This document shows positions 14,471 to 23,955 of a stretch of DNA of 45,126 bases, one piece after another. The translations under genes and the position numbers were made by a program. The stretch comes from Bacteroidales bacterium. GTDB taxonomy: Bacteria > Bacteroidota > Bacteroidia > Bacteroidales > UBA932. Within the stretch, counting starts at the first letter, position 1. Every line of letters starts with the position of its first letter. The notes below the pieces were generated by a model, which was not told the DNA's origin, did no database searches, and saw only the letters and a program-made list of their open reading frames with translations. Location: assembly GCA_017447815.1 (NCBI GenBank), contig JAFSMS010000050.1, positions 1 to 45,126 on the forward strand. Reading direction: 5' to 3'.

Positions 14471-16246
14471 TTACAGAACCACCAACAGATTATTGGTTTT
14501 AAGGGAGTTGTCGTATTGCAGAATCTTGCATCCCTTCATCACCATGCGAACCCCGAAGGTGGTTTCCGGGTGAAGGGGATCCTCCTCCCAATGAGCGGCC
14601 TTCTCACGGATATCAAAACGGCGGCAGTCGTCACGCAGACGCAGGATGACCTCTCCCTGATGCAATGACAGGCGGACCTCCAGATGGTGCGGCTTGCCAT
14701 CATTGAAAGCGTAGAGCATCATGATATTGCCCATCTCCTCAATATAGAGAGAAGCCATGTATGCTTTCCGGCGGGAGATGCCGTGGTCCAGGCAATAATC
14801 CATCGCCTCGGCCGATAGGGCCCATACCTCTTCCAGGGTGGTCACGGTACGCACCAGACGGTTTTCCGGAGGAACGCCGAAGGAGGGCGGGACCCCCAGA
14901 AACGCCTCCATGCCGCCATATCTTCTGTCCCGGCGCAGAAAAGCCTGGAGATTGACAAGGAGAACGGCCAGCATCTGGCTCACGACAAAAGAGGCGAAAA
15001 TGCCCTGGATGCCCCATATCTTTCCCAGCACGACAGCACACAGAAGCAGAAGAATCATCTCGTCGAGCAAAGACAGGATGACGGCCTGCACGTTCTTTTC
15101 GATTCCCTGCAGATAGGAGCCCACACAGCGCGACCATCCCATGAAGGGGAAAGAAAGGGCCAGCCAGCGCAAGGCATCTACGGCCAGCGGGAACGCCTCT
15201 TCGGCCGGATTCAGATACAGCGACACCAGCGGCCTGGCCAGGCAGAATACCAGAATGCCCAGCGCGCTCATGAACAGGAGGCAGTAATGGGCGCTCATGC
15301 GTACGATGTCCATCAGCCCCCGCCGGTCCTGCTCCCCGAAACTGACGCCCGTCAGAAGCATGGTGGTGCCGGACAGGCCGATAATCATCGACATCAGAAG
15401 GGAACTCAGGTTCTGCTGGACGGAGAGGGCCGACATGCCGACCGGACCGGAAACCCCCATCATGAAGGTGTTGACGATGACGACGGCCAGGGAAAGGCCT
15501 GCCATGCGTACACCGGTGGGAAGCCCCATGAGAAACATGTGTCGGATGCCGATACCGCGAATGTCCTTCAGGCGGAAATGGAAAATACGGTTCCTGTTAA
15601 AAAAATAAGAAAGCAGCACCAGCAGACCCAAAATGTAACTGACGGTGGTGGACAGGCCGATTCCGAACATTCCCCAGTGGAGCACCTTGACGTTCAGGAA
15701 GTCGAAGGCGATGTCGGAGATTCCCATGACCAGGGCCCCGATATGGGTCAGCCGCCGTTTTCCCTCAATCTGCAGCACCGGAATCAGCACCAGGAAGAAA
15801 ACCAGCGCCGGCGTTCCCGGGAAGACGGCCCGCAGGTAATCGGCCGCCATGTCATTGATGGGCCCCGCTCCCCGGGCGCCCAGCAAAGAAGCGGTCTGGT
15901 GCGGAAACAGCATTCCAATGATCGCCACGAAGACCGACAAAGCCATCGACAGCAGCATCGTCGCACTGTACAGCCCGTTGGCCTTTTTCATGTCTCCCCG
16001 GCCGATACAGACGGTGCAAGGCTGCTGGAACGCTGCCGTGATCAGGTAGATGAAAATGGACATGATCGTGAAGATGGGCGTTGCAATCCCGTGTGCGGCA
16101 ATGGCGTCAGCACCCAGGAAACGCCCTACGAAGATGCCGTCCACAACCCCGCAGATACTGTCAACCAGTTCGGCATTGATGAGCACGACGAGGGTATCCA
16201 GAAACTGCTTCCGGGACAGGACGGGGATATTCGAAATCTTCTCCAC
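14471..16246 (-). CDS. MATE transporter fused to an RsbW-like ATPase domain
   Basis: 591 residues from a GTG start. Residues about 10-440 hold a 12-helix MATE drug/sodium antiporter (ADAIAAHGIATPIF, LSVQQNLSSLLMSMIIGLSG). Residues about 465-591 are a second, soluble domain resembling an anti-sigma-type HATPase: EEMGNIMMLYAFND in the N-box position, LRLRDDCRRFDI at G1 (Cys where Gly is usual) and TFGVRMVMKGCK at G2. I chose GTG at 16246-16244 because the upstream TTG (16255) lies inside the -7 box TACCTTTG; the GTG is 6 nt past it, suggesting a leaderless mRNA. The ATPase domain probably senses or regulates at the inner face (inference). Confidence 0.85.
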   Translation of the reverse strand: MEKISNIPVLSRKQFLDTLVVLINAELVDSICGVVDGIFVGRFLGADAIAAHGIATPIFTIMSIFIYLITAAFQQPCTVCIGRGDMKKANGLYSATMLLSMALSVFVAIIGMLFPHQTASLLGARGAGPINDMAADYLRAVFPGTPALVFFLVLIPVLQIEGKRRLTHIGALVMGISDIAFDFLNVKVLHWGMFGIGLSTTVSYILGLLVLLSYFFNRNRIFHFRLKDIRGIGIRHMFLMGLPTGVRMAGLSLAVVIVNTFMMGVSGPVGMSALSVQQNLSSLLMSMIIGLSGTTMLLTGVSFGEQDRRGLMDIVRMSAHYCLLFMSALGILVFCLARPLVSLYLNPAEEAFPLAVDALRWLALSFPFMGWSRCVGSYLQGIEKNVQAVILSLLDEMILLLLCAVVLGKIWGIQGIFASFVVSQMLAVLLVNLQAFLRRDRRYGGMEAFLGVPPSFGVPPENRLVRTVTTLEEVWALSAEAMDYCLDHGISRRKAYMASLYIEEMGNIMMLYAFNDGKPHHLEVRLSLHQGEVILRLRDDCRRFDIREKAAHWEEDPLHPETTFGVRMVMKGCKILQYDNSLKTNNLLVVL

Positions 16247-16249
16247 AAC

Positions 16250-16280
16250 TTGCAAAGGTACGATTATTTTTTTACCTTTA
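16250..16280. promoter_or_regulatory. Overlapping divergent promoters, MATE and ZIP genes
   Basis: Leftward: TACCTTTG on the minus strand at 16260-16253. Rightward: TTG at 16250-16252 and TACCTTTA at 16273-16280, 20 nt apart, 25 nt before the ZIP ATG. The rightward -33 box abuts the leftward -7 box, so RNA polymerase probably cannot hold both at once. Confidence 0.65.
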
Positions 16281-16305
16281 CACCCCTTATTCAGCAGTAC
16301 ACAAG

Positions 16306-17073
16306 ATGAACAGCGCCATTTGGACAGGTCTTCTCATTCCCCTTGCCGGAACAGCCCTCGGCAGTGCCTTCGTCTTCTTCATGAAGAAGGATATGCCGGA
16401 AATCCTGCAAAAGGCGCTGCTGGGGTTCGCCTCCGGCGTCATGGTCGCCGCATCCGTGTGGTCGCTGCTCATCCCGGGCATGGAAATGGCGGGGGGAAAC
16501 GTATGGCCGGTGGTCATCGGCCTCATGGCGGGCTTCGCCTTTCTCCTGCTTATCGACTATATTACGCCGCACCTTCACCCGATGGGAGAAGAGGAAGGTC
16601 CCCGCAGCCACCTGAGCAAAACCGCCAAACTGGCGCTGGCGGTCACCATCCACAACCTGCCGGAGGGCATGGCGGTGGGAATCGTGCTGGCCGGCGCCCT
16701 GCAAAGCGGCGCGGGCATGTCCGTGGCCGGAGCGCTGGCCCTTTCGCTGGGAATCGCCATCCAGAACGTGCCGGAAGGCGCCATCATCTCCATGCCCCTC
16801 AGGGCCGCCGGCAACAGCCGCTTTCGCTCATTCTGGATCGGGGCGGCCAGCGGTGCCGTAGAGCCGGTCGGGGGGCTGCTGGTGGTTTTGCTGGCTTCGG
16901 CCGTCACCCCGGCCATGCCGTACCTGCTGTCGTTTGCGGCAGGCGCCATGCTCTATGTCGTTGTGGAAGAACTGGTTCCGGATGCCTCGCAGGGCCGCCA
17001 CTCCAATATTTCCACCATCGGCTTTGCGTTGGGCTTTGCGCTCATGATGGTTCTGGATGTTCTTTTGGGATAG
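16306..17073 (+). CDS. ZIP family metal transporter
   Basis: 255 residues, about eight membrane helices. The metal-site signatures of ZIP proteins are present: HNLPEGMAVG at about 112-121 in helix 4 and IQNVPEGAIISMPLR at about 147-161 in helix 5. A short loop (HLHPMGEEEG) near residue 90 offers extra His ligands. It resembles the GufA/ZupT-type group, which brings divalent cations such as zinc into the cytoplasm. It is divergent from the MATE gene and followed by the separate promoter of the aspartate operon. Confidence 0.9.
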   Translation: MNSAIWTGLLIPLAGTALGSAFVFFMKKDMPEILQKALLGFASGVMVAASVWSLLIPGMEMAGGNVWPVVIGLMAGFAFLLLIDYITPHLHPMGEEEGPRSHLSKTAKLALAVTIHNLPEGMAVGIVLAGALQSGAGMSVAGALALSLGIAIQNVPEGAIISMPLRAAGNSRFRSFWIGAASGAVEPVGGLLVVLLASAVTPAMPYLLSFAAGAMLYVVVEELVPDASQGRHSNISTIGFALGFALMMVLDVLLG

Positions 17074-17093
17074 GAAAGTCCGTTTTATTTGCC

Positions 17094-17101
17094 TATCTTT
17101 G
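17094..17101 (+). promoter_or_regulatory. -7 box of the asparagine/aspartate operon
   Basis: TATCTTTG, 29 nt before the ATG of the transporter gene at 17131. The -33 region is weak, which would allow control by an activator. Confidence 0.6.
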
Positions 17102-17130
17102 CAACCCACTAAGAACACTAAAACCAATCT

Positions 17131-18447
17131 ATGTCAACCACATTGCTGTTTATTGAACTGGCCATCGTCCTGGCCATGATATTCATCGGCGCCCGTGTAG
17201 GGTCCATCGGCCTGGGTATGTATGGCATGGTGGGCGTTTTCCTCCTGGTATTCGTCTTCGGCCTGGAACCGGGGAACATCCCCATCGATGTCATGCTCAT
17301 CATTGTGGCGGTCATTACTGCCTCGGCCGCCCTGCAGGCTGCCGGCGGGCTGGATTATATGGTGGAACTGGCCGCCCGCTTCCTGCGCAGGCACCCCAGC
17401 CATATTACCTTCTACGCCCCCCTCACCACCTGGCTGTTCTGCATCCTGGCCGGTACGGCGCACACCTGCTACGCCCTCCTTCCCATCATATCCGAGATTT
17501 CCCTCAAAGCCAAAATCCGTCCGGAACGGCCGCTGAGCGTAGCCACCATCGCCGCTTCGCTGGGCATCACCGGTTCCCCGGTGTCGGCCGCCACCGCCGC
17601 CATCCTCTCCCAGAGCCTCCTGGGCGCACACGGAGTGGGCATGGCCCAGATTCTGATGGTCACCATTCCCTCTTCGCTGGTAGCCATCCTGGTCGCTTCC
17701 TTCGTCCAGAATTTCGTAGGGAAACCGCTGGAAAAGGACTCGGAATACCAGCGCCGCCTCCAGGCCGGCCTCCTGGATGAGGAAACCGCCGCCGAAAAGA
17801 AGGAAATCAACCCGCGCGCCAAATGGGCCGTGCTCGTCTTCCTGCTGGGCGTTGTCCTGGTGGTGCTCTTCGGGAGTTTCCCGTCCCTGCGCCCGAGTTT
17901 TAACGGCACGCCCGTCAGCATGAACTCCACCATCGAGATGATCATGATGTCCATCGCCGCCCTCATTCTCCTCGTGGGCAAGGCCGATGTCAGGAAGGCC
18001 GTGCAAGGCAATGTCTTCAGCGCCGGCATGGTGGCCATGGTCTCCATCTTCGGAGTAGCCTGGATGGGCAGCACCTTCTTCGAGGGGAACAAAGACCTGA
18101 TCCTGGGCGCCGTGGGCGGGCTTTTCACCCAGTGGCCCATCCTTTTCGCCATCCCGCTGTTCCTGATGAGCATCATGCTGTTCTCGCAGGCCGCGACGGT
18201 CAAGACCCTGTACCCGGTGGGCCTCGCCATGGGCATCCCCCCGCTGGTGCTGCTGGCCCTTTTCCCGGCCGTGAACGGCTATTTCTTCCTGCCGAACTAT
18301 CCCACGGAGGTGGCCGCCATCGGCTTTGACCGCACCGGCACCACCAAAATCGGCAAATATGTTGTCAACCACTCGTTCCAGCTTGCCGGCTTCATCACTA
18401 CGTTTGTTAGCATCGGCCTGGGATACCTGATTATTCAATTTTTATAG
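17131..18447 (+). CDS. dcuB: Anaerobic C4-dicarboxylate transporter, DcuA/DcuB family
   Basis: 438 residues with about ten to twelve membrane helices. Family features include the loop GTAHTCYALLPII near 110, IRPERPLSVATIAASLGITG around 130-150 with SPVSAATAAI after it, and TVKTLYPVGLAMG and NYPTEVAAIGFDRTGTTKIG late in the protein. DcuA and DcuB exchange fumarate or aspartate for succinate during anaerobic growth. DcuA or DcuB cannot be told from the sequence alone. It is the first gene of an operon with a periplasmic asparaginase, a porin and aspartase, so import of aspartate with export of succinate is the likely use. Confidence 0.9.
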   Translation: MSTTLLFIELAIVLAMIFIGARVGSIGLGMYGMVGVFLLVFVFGLEPGNIPIDVMLIIVAVITASAALQAAGGLDYMVELAARFLRRHPSHITFYAPLTTWLFCILAGTAHTCYALLPIISEISLKAKIRPERPLSVATIAASLGITGSPVSAATAAILSQSLLGAHGVGMAQILMVTIPSSLVAILVASFVQNFVGKPLEKDSEYQRRLQAGLLDEETAAEKKEINPRAKWAVLVFLLGVVLVVLFGSFPSLRPSFNGTPVSMNSTIEMIMMSIAALILLVGKADVRKAVQGNVFSAGMVAMVSIFGVAWMGSTFFEGNKDLILGAVGGLFTQWPILFAIPLFLMSIMLFSQAATVKTLYPVGLAMGIPPLVLLALFPAVNGYFFLPNYPTEVAAIGFDRTGTTKIGKYVVNHSFQLAGFITTFVSIGLGYLIIQFL

Positions 18448-18464
18448 TTCCTAACCACATCTTT

Positions 18465-19517
18465 ATGAAACAGTTAAAATCGATCCTGCTGGTGGCCACG
18501 GCTCTGCTGGTCACCGTCAGCCTCAACGCAAAACCCAAGATTCGCATCATCGCCACGGGCGGCACCATCGCCGGCGTTTCCACCACCTCCGCCTCCTCGG
18601 CCTATACTGCCGGGCAAGTGGGCATCCAGACCCTTCTGGACGCCGTCCCCCAGATTCTGAACCTGGCCGACATTTCCGGCGAGCAGTTGGTGAACATCGG
18701 CTCCCAGGACATGAATGACGAAGTCTGGCTCAAACTTTCCAAGCGTGTCAATGAACTCCTGAACAAGGAAGGTTACGACGGCGTGGTCATCACCCACGGA
18801 ACCGACACCATGGAAGAGACCGCCTATTTCCTCAACCTGACCGTCAAGAGCGACAAGCCCGTCATCCTGGCCGGCTCCATGCGTCCGTCCAACGCCATCA
18901 GCGCCGACGGCCCCGCCAACCTGTACAATGCGGTTGCCGCCGCCGTCTCCCCCAACTGCAAGGGGATGGGGGTCCTCTGCTGCATGAACAACCAGTTGCT
19001 GGACGCCAAGACGGTCATCAAGACCCACACCATCGACTGCGACACCTTCGAGGGCGGCCCTTCCGGCATCATCGGCTATGTTTACAACGGTGAAGCCCAC
19101 TTGCTCCAGAGCCCCATCAACCGGCACACCAAGAATTCCGTCTTCGACGTCTCCAAACTCGAGGAACTGCCCAAGGTGGGCATCGTCTATGGGTATGCCA
19201 ACGCTTCCCCGCTTCCGATGAAGGCTTTCGTGGATGCCAAATTCGACGGCATCGTGCTGGCCGGCGTCGGTGACGGCAACTTCTACAAGGATGTCTTCGA
19301 AGTGGCCGTGGAAGCCCAGAAAGAGGGCATCCAGATTGTCCGCAGTTCCCGCTGCCCTACCGGCCCCACCTGCCTCAACAGCGAAGTAGATGACGAGAAG
19401 TACCACTTTGTGGCCGCACTGGACCTGAACCCCCAGAAAGCCCGTGTTCTCCTGATGCTCGCCCTCACCAAGACCCGCGACTGGCAGGAGATTCAGAAAT
19501 TCTTCATGGAGTACTAA
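18465..19517 (+). CDS. ansB: Type II (periplasmic) L-asparaginase
   Basis: 350 residues. A signal peptide (about 1-22, ending NA) precedes the catalytic motif ATGGTIAG at 30-37, with Thr34 the likely nucleophile, and the second motif ITHGTDTMEETAYF near 105-118. Length and secretion signal fit type II asparaginases, which hydrolyse L-asparagine to L-aspartate and ammonia in the periplasm. Between the dicarboxylate transporter and a porin, it would supply aspartate to the transporter and then to aspartase. A cytoplasmic asparaginase is encoded separately at 41387. Confidence 0.93.
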   Translation: MKQLKSILLVATALLVTVSLNAKPKIRIIATGGTIAGVSTTSASSAYTAGQVGIQTLLDAVPQILNLADISGEQLVNIGSQDMNDEVWLKLSKRVNELLNKEGYDGVVITHGTDTMEETAYFLNLTVKSDKPVILAGSMRPSNAISADGPANLYNAVAAAVSPNCKGMGVLCCMNNQLLDAKTVIKTHTIDCDTFEGGPSGIIGYVYNGEAHLLQSPINRHTKNSVFDVSKLEELPKVGIVYGYANASPLPMKAFVDAKFDGIVLAGVGDGNFYKDVFEVAVEAQKEGIQIVRSSRCPTGPTCLNSEVDDEKYHFVAALDLNPQKARVLLMLALTKTRDWQEIQKFFMEY

Positions 19518-19520
19518 GCC

Positions 19521-20645
19521 ATGAAGAAACTGTTTGTTACCCTCATCGCCCTGTCCACGGCCGTAACGGCCTTCGCCCAGGGCGGCAACACCCGCGACGG
19601 CGGTCCCGAGGGGGATTACAAATCCCTGTGGGAACTGGTTTCCAAGCAGGAGAAGAAGAATGACGGCTTCAATCTCTATTTCAACTTCGCCGGCAGTTTC
19701 CAGGAAAGCCTCAATCCTTTCGCTTCCAGTTTCAAGGCAAAGCAGTTGCGCATCGAAATCAAAGGCACTTTCGGGAAGCATCTGAGTTACCGCTACCGCC
19801 AGCGCCTGAACAAGGCCCGGGCCGACCAGGACGACAACCTGGCCAAGAGCATCGACGTGATGATGCTGGGCTGGAAGTTCAACGACCACTGGGCCGTGAA
19901 CCTGGGCAAGATGTGTCAGATCTGGGGCGGCTTCGAGTTTGACGAGAACCCGATGTTCATCTACCAGTACTCGGACATGCTGGACTACATGGACAACTTC
20001 ATGACCGGCGGTATGGTTTCCTGGTTCCCGGTTCCCTCGCAGGAAATTGCGTTCATGGTGACCAACGCCTACACTTCCCGCCGCGAGTACAAAGGCTATA
20101 CGCCCTCGGCCCATCCGCTCACCTATATCCTCAACTGGAACGGCAGCATGTTCGGCGGCTTGCTGAATACCCGTTGGGCAGCAGGCATCCAGACGGAGGC
20201 TCAACACAAGTACTCCTACATGGTTACGCTGGGCCAGCAGTTGGCACTCCCCAAATTCCAGTTGTATGTGGACTATATGGGCGAGTATGACCAGTTGGAC
20301 CGCCTGGGCATCGTGACGGAAGATATCGGCGTAACGGAAAACGTCCGCTATCACTCCCTCATCGCCAAGGCCAACTGGCAGTTCCTGCCCAAATGGAACC
20401 TCATGGGAAAGGGCATGTATGAACTGGCCACGGTGGCCGACAAACCAAACCTGGCCCTCTACCGCCAGTCCATCGGCTGGGTGGGCAGCATCGAATACTA
20501 TCCCTGGAAGGAGCAGGACCTGCGTTTCTTCCTGGCCTATGTGGGACGCGACCACCACTTCACCAAGGCCAGCGGCATCGCTGCGGCCAACGGAACGACG
20601 CATCGAATCGAAATTGGTTTCATGTACAGAATTAAAGCTTATTAA
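19521..20645 (+). CDS. Outer-membrane porin, phosphate-selective porin O/P-like
   Basis: 374 residues with a signal peptide ending AFA at about 19. The mature part has the strand pattern of a 16-stranded barrel and the family landmarks [27 protein letters not shown]-like text replaced here by [20 protein letters not shown], and a C-terminal strand ending YRIKAY. Proteins annotated as porin O/P are often general or substrate-adapted channels. It lies 3 nt after asparaginase and 8 nt before aspartase, so it probably lets asparagine, aspartate or dicarboxylates cross the outer membrane; this is inferred from position. Confidence 0.8.
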   Translation: MKKLFVTLIALSTAVTAFAQGGNTRDGGPEGDYKSLWELVSKQEKKNDGFNLYFNFAGSFQESLNPFASSFKAKQLRIEIKGTFGKHLSYRYRQRLNKARADQDDNLAKSIDVMMLGWKFNDHWAVNLGKMCQIWGGFEFDENPMFIYQYSDMLDYMDNFMTGGMVSWFPVPSQEIAFMVTNAYTSRREYKGYTPSAHPLTYILNWNGSMFGGLLNTRWAAGIQTEAQHKYSYMVTLGQQLALPKFQLYVDYMGEYDQLDRLGIVTEDIGVTENVRYHSLIAKANWQFLPKWNLMGKGMYELATVADKPNLALYRQSIGWVGSIEYYPWKEQDLRFFLAYVGRDHHFTKASGIAAANGTTHRIEIGFMYRIKAY

Positions 20646-20653
20646 ATAATCCT

Positions 20654-22066
20654 ATGTCAGAACAAAAATTCAGGGTCGAAAGCGACCTCATCGGCGAACT
20701 TCAGGTTCCCATCGACGCCTACTACGGCGTACAGACCCAGCGGGCCATCAACAACTACAAAATCTCCAATACCCGCATGTGCGACTATCCGGAGTACATC
20801 ATTGCCATGGCCTATGTCAAGATGGCCGCGGCGGCTGCCAACTCCGAACTGGGCGTGCTGGACAAGACCATCGGCGAGGCCATCATCGCCGCCTGCAAGG
20901 AAATCGTGGACGGCAAATTCTGGGACCAGTTCCCCGTGGATATGATGCAGGGAGGTGCCGGTACTTCCGTGAACATGAACGCCAACGAAGTGATTGCCAA
21001 CCGCGCCCTGGAACTCATGGGCCACAAGAAAGGAGAGTATCAGTTCTGCTCCCCCAATGACCATGTGAACTGCGCCCAGTCCACCAACGATGCCTATCCC
21101 ACCGCGTTCCGCTACACCTTCGTCCGCATGAACAAGCACGTGGAAAAGGCCCTGAAGGACCTCATCGCCTCCTTCCGCGCCAAAGGTGAGGAGTTCAAGG
21201 ACATTATCAAGATGGGCCGCACCCAGTTGCAGGACGCCGTTCCCATGACCTCCGGCCAGGAGTTCAACGCTTTTGCCAACAACCTGGAAGAAGAACTGGC
21301 CAACCTGGAGCGCAACGCCGTTCTCCTGAAGGAGATCAACATGGGCGGTACCGCCATCGGCACCGGCCTCAATGCGGTTCCCGGCTTTGCCGAACTCTGC
21401 ACCAAGCGCATGAGCGAATTCACCGGCGACACCTTCGAGAAGGCTCCCGACCTGGTGGAAGCCACCCCCGACACCGGTGCCTATGTGAGTTACTCGGCCG
21501 CCCTCAAGCGCCTGGCCGTCAAACTCTCCAAGATTTGCAACGACCTTCGCCTCATGGCCTCCGGTCCCCGTTGCGGCCTGCACGAAATCAACCTTCCTGC
21601 CATGGCTCCGGGTTCGTCCATCATGCCGGGCAAGGTAAATCCCGTAATCCCCGAGGTCACCAACCAGGTGTGCTTCAAGGTGATCGGCAATGATACCGCC
21701 GTATGCTTCGCCGCCGAAGCCGGCCAGCTGCAGCTCAACGTGATGGAGCCGGTCATCGCCGAATGCATCCTCGAGAGCCAGACCTGGCTGATGAATGCCA
21801 TGAACACCCTCCGCAGCAAGTGCGTGGACGGCATCACCGTCAATGCAGACCACTGCTACGACATGGTGAAGAACTCCATCGGCATTGTCACCGCCCTGAA
21901 TCCCTATATCGGCTACAAGAACTCCACCAAGGTGGCCAAGGAAGCCCTGCAGACCGGTCGCAGCGTCTATGACCTCGTTCTCGAACACGGTCTCATGACC
22001 AAGGAGAAACTGGACGAAGCCCTGGATCCCAAGGCCATGACCGCCTCCCACGCCCTGCTCAAATAA
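20654..22066 (+). CDS. aspA: Aspartate ammonia-lyase (aspartase)
   Basis: 470 residues of the aspartase/fumarase II superfamily. The signature loop [13 protein letters not shown] is present near 316-328, as are [20 protein letters not shown] at the N-terminus, the TSxNMNANEV segment near 105 and [17 protein letters not shown] near 137. The N-terminal sequence fits aspartase rather than class II fumarase. It converts L-aspartate to fumarate and ammonia in the cytoplasm. As the last gene of the operon it completes the path from asparagine to fumarate, which can be respired or passed to the fumarase at 25256. Confidence 0.93.
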   Translation: MSEQKFRVESDLIGELQVPIDAYYGVQTQRAINNYKISNTRMCDYPEYIIAMAYVKMAAAAANSELGVLDKTIGEAIIAACKEIVDGKFWDQFPVDMMQGGAGTSVNMNANEVIANRALELMGHKKGEYQFCSPNDHVNCAQSTNDAYPTAFRYTFVRMNKHVEKALKDLIASFRAKGEEFKDIIKMGRTQLQDAVPMTSGQEFNAFANNLEEELANLERNAVLLKEINMGGTAIGTGLNAVPGFAELCTKRMSEFTGDTFEKAPDLVEATPDTGAYVSYSAALKRLAVKLSKICNDLRLMASGPRCGLHEINLPAMAPGSSIMPGKVNPVIPEVTNQVCFKVIGNDTAVCFAAEAGQLQLNVMEPVIAECILESQTWLMNAMNTLRSKCVDGITVNADHCYDMVKNSIGIVTALNPYIGYKNSTKVAKEALQTGRSVYDLVLEHGLMTKEKLDEALDPKAMTASHALLK

Positions 22067-22098
22067 GGGTGGCTTGTAATATACTATCTATCAATTGT

Positions 22099-22143
22099 TT
22101 ATGTACAATCCTCTGCGCAAAATGCGCAGAGGATTGTACATAA
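22099..22143. repeat. Long palindrome, copy 1 (after aspA)
   Basis: A 21-bp perfect stem, first arm TTATGTACAATCCTCTGCGC plus A, 3-nt loop AAA. It starts 32 nt after the aspA stop. There is no T-run after it, so it is not a standard intrinsic terminator. Same core as copies at 22853 and 24984. Confidence 0.9.
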
Positions 22144-22162
22144 TTGACTCTGTATCAATCGC

Positions 22163-22193
22163 TTGCCTGTCACCAGAATCTTTGCTATCTTTG
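22163..22193 (+). promoter_or_regulatory. Promoter of the DUF1963 gene
   Basis: TTG at 22163-22165 and TATCTTTG at 22186-22193, 20 nt apart, 13 nt before the ATG at 22207. Confidence 0.7.
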
Positions 22194-22206
22194 CAAAAAA
22201 TTGAAT

Positions 22207-22833
22207 ATGGGCATCAAAATTAACTTGCAGAGGACGGAGACCGAGTTGTTCTGCTCGTCCAAATGGTGGGGAGACCCGGATCTTCCGGCCGATATGGAAT
22301 ATCCCACCGTGGAAGTAACGGACGAAGACGGAACCTACGGCTACCCGCTCACCTTCGTGTGTCAGATCGACTGCGAAGACATCGCCCCCCTGGATCCCGA
22401 AGGAAAACTCCCCCATCAGGGGATGTTCTACATCTTCGCCGGTGTGGACGAGTATCTGGAAGGCTTCGACAGTCCGTTCCATAACGGCGAGGGCGAATGG
22501 GACCGGAAAATGGCGGTGGTCAAATATACCAAGGCCATCAACTTCGAAACCTTCCGCAGCGCCATCCTGGTCGATGACGAGGACAATTCCCTGACGGAAG
22601 CGCCCCTGAAAATGACCTTCGAGGCCTGTGCCGATGATGCTCCCTGCACCCGGATGCTGGGGATCGGCCCGGAGCAAGGGCTGGAGAACTTCCTGCAGAT
22701 TGTTTCCGGCACAGCCGGACTCCAATTCCCGGACAACGGCGTCCTGAGCCTCCAATATGCAGGCAAAGACTTCGCCGCCGGCAAATGGAAACTGGTAAAA
22801 GCCCGGCTCTCCGGGAAAAACAGTGGCCGTTAA
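22207..22833 (+). CDS. DUF1963 (YwqG-like) protein
   Basis: 208 residues, soluble and acidic. The WWGDPDLPADMEYP segment near the N-terminus, FVCQIDCEDIAPLDPEGKLP near 57-76 and GMFYIFAGVDEY following it match the DUF1963/YwqG family, whose biochemical function is unknown. It has its own promoter and lies between palindrome copies 1 and 2, convergent with the PspC operon. Confidence 0.8.
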   Translation: MGIKINLQRTETELFCSSKWWGDPDLPADMEYPTVEVTDEDGTYGYPLTFVCQIDCEDIAPLDPEGKLPHQGMFYIFAGVDEYLEGFDSPFHNGEGEWDRKMAVVKYTKAINFETFRSAILVDDEDNSLTEAPLKMTFEACADDAPCTRMLGIGPEQGLENFLQIVSGTAGLQFPDNGVLSLQYAGKDFAAGKWKLVKARLSGKNSGR

Positions 22834-22852
22834 CCTCCTCAAGCACAACGCC

Positions 22853-22897
22853 TTACGTACAATCCTCTGCGCAAAAAGCGCAGAGGATTGTACGTAA
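22853..22897. repeat. Long palindrome, copy 2 (between convergent gene ends)
   Basis: Arms TTACGTACAATCCTCTGCGC (22853-22872) and its exact reverse complement (22878-22897), loop of five A. It lies between the stop of the DUF1963 gene and the stop of the convergent PspC gene at 22927. Confidence 0.9.
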
Positions 22898-22926
22898 ATT
22901 GCTTATAATCAGCAGGATACCTGCCA

Positions 22927-23949
22927 CTACAAGAAGAAGGCGGGATCATCGGCAGCGGCTCCGGCGAACAGAAGGACCATGAGGACGATGACGATGATGA
23001 GCCAGAGGACGAAAATGACCAGACCGGGCTTCCAGGAGGGGGACTTGAAGCCGAAGATGAGTTGAATGCCTCCATAGAGGAGCCCCACGAAAGGCAGGAT
23101 GACGGCCAGGGCGGCCAGCACCACTACCCAGGGCGTGGAAAGAAGGTCGTACATGGCCGGCCAGTCCTGTGACAGTTCCTCCATCCAATGGGTGATGGGG
23201 ACGCCGAAAAGTTGGGTTCCTTTCAGGGACAGCACCGACACGGAAGCCAGGCCGGAAGAGCCCATGATCAGAAGAACGATTCCCACGGCTACGAGTATCC
23301 ATTTTCCAAAACGCTGGAAAAAGTCGGACTGAGCCACCTCCCGGGCCGTGTCGCCCATTTCATGGATTCCGCTCTGGACGGTGCGGCGGATGTCATCGGC
23401 CGTGCCGGAATCTCCCTTCATGGCCCAGCGTTCCTGCGCGGTGCGGGCGGCCGGCATGGCTACCCAGAGAAGGCAATAGAGGAAAGGACCGGTCAGGCAC
23501 CAGACACCATGCTCCGCCCCGGAGAAAAAGACCACCGTGGCCACCACGGCAAACAGAATCCGCACCCAGGCAACCTGTACGTCAAAATAATTGGCAAGTC
23601 CGCTGCACACGCCGCCGAGCCGTTTGTTGGACAGGTCCCGGAACAGTTTTTTCCGGGGCTTTTCCGCACCGGCTTCGGGAGCGGGATCATCGGCCTCGAT
23701 GGTTTCCGGACGGCCGATGACATCAATCACCCGCTGGACTCCGGGAAGGGTGACGACAGTGCCTTTGGGGGTGTTTTCCTGCAAGAGTTCGGCCACCCGC
23801 TCCTCGATGCCCTCCATGATTTCTTTCCCGCCTTCCTGTTTGAGGTAGTGGGTTTCCAGGGTCTCCAGATAGCCGGACAGCGCTTCGGCCGCATCCTTTT
23901 CCAGATAGAAGGCATAACCGCCTATGCTGAGTTGAATGGTTTCTTTCAT
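22927..23949 (-). CDS. PspC-domain membrane protein (340 aa)
   Basis: The N-terminal ~90 residues form a soluble domain (IQLSIGGYAFYLEKDAAEAL; IMEGIEERVAELL; a VQRVIDVIGRPE helix) also seen in the shorter paralogue at 24292. Residues about 100-175 are a PspC domain: KKLFRDLSNKRLGGVCSGLA with NYFDVQVAWVRILF. About four more membrane helices follow (from about 215 to the C-terminus). PspC proteins sense or respond to envelope stress at the inner membrane. Last gene of the pspC-padR-pspC operon, 6 nt after padR. Confidence 0.85.
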   Translation of the reverse strand: MKETIQLSIGGYAFYLEKDAAEALSGYLETLETHYLKQEGGKEIMEGIEERVAELLQENTPKGTVVTLPGVQRVIDVIGRPETIEADDPAPEAGAEKPRKKLFRDLSNKRLGGVCSGLANYFDVQVAWVRILFAVVATVVFFSGAEHGVWCLTGPFLYCLLWVAMPAARTAQERWAMKGDSGTADDIRRTVQSGIHEMGDTAREVAQSDFFQRFGKWILVAVGIVLLIMGSSGLASVSVLSLKGTQLFGVPITHWMEELSQDWPAMYDLLSTPWVVVLAALAVILPFVGLLYGGIQLIFGFKSPSWKPGLVIFVLWLIIVIVLMVLLFAGAAADDPAFFL

Positions 23950-23955
23950 GACGGT

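Noticed and set aside
16253-16255. TTG as start of the MATE gene
   Set aside because: It is part of the minus-strand -7 box TACCTTTG, so it would lie upstream of the transcript start.
18474-20603. Very long antisense ORF (709 codons) opposite ansB and the porin gene
   Set aside because: Opposite-strand openness is a by-product of GC-rich codon use; the plus strand has clear asparaginase and porin families.
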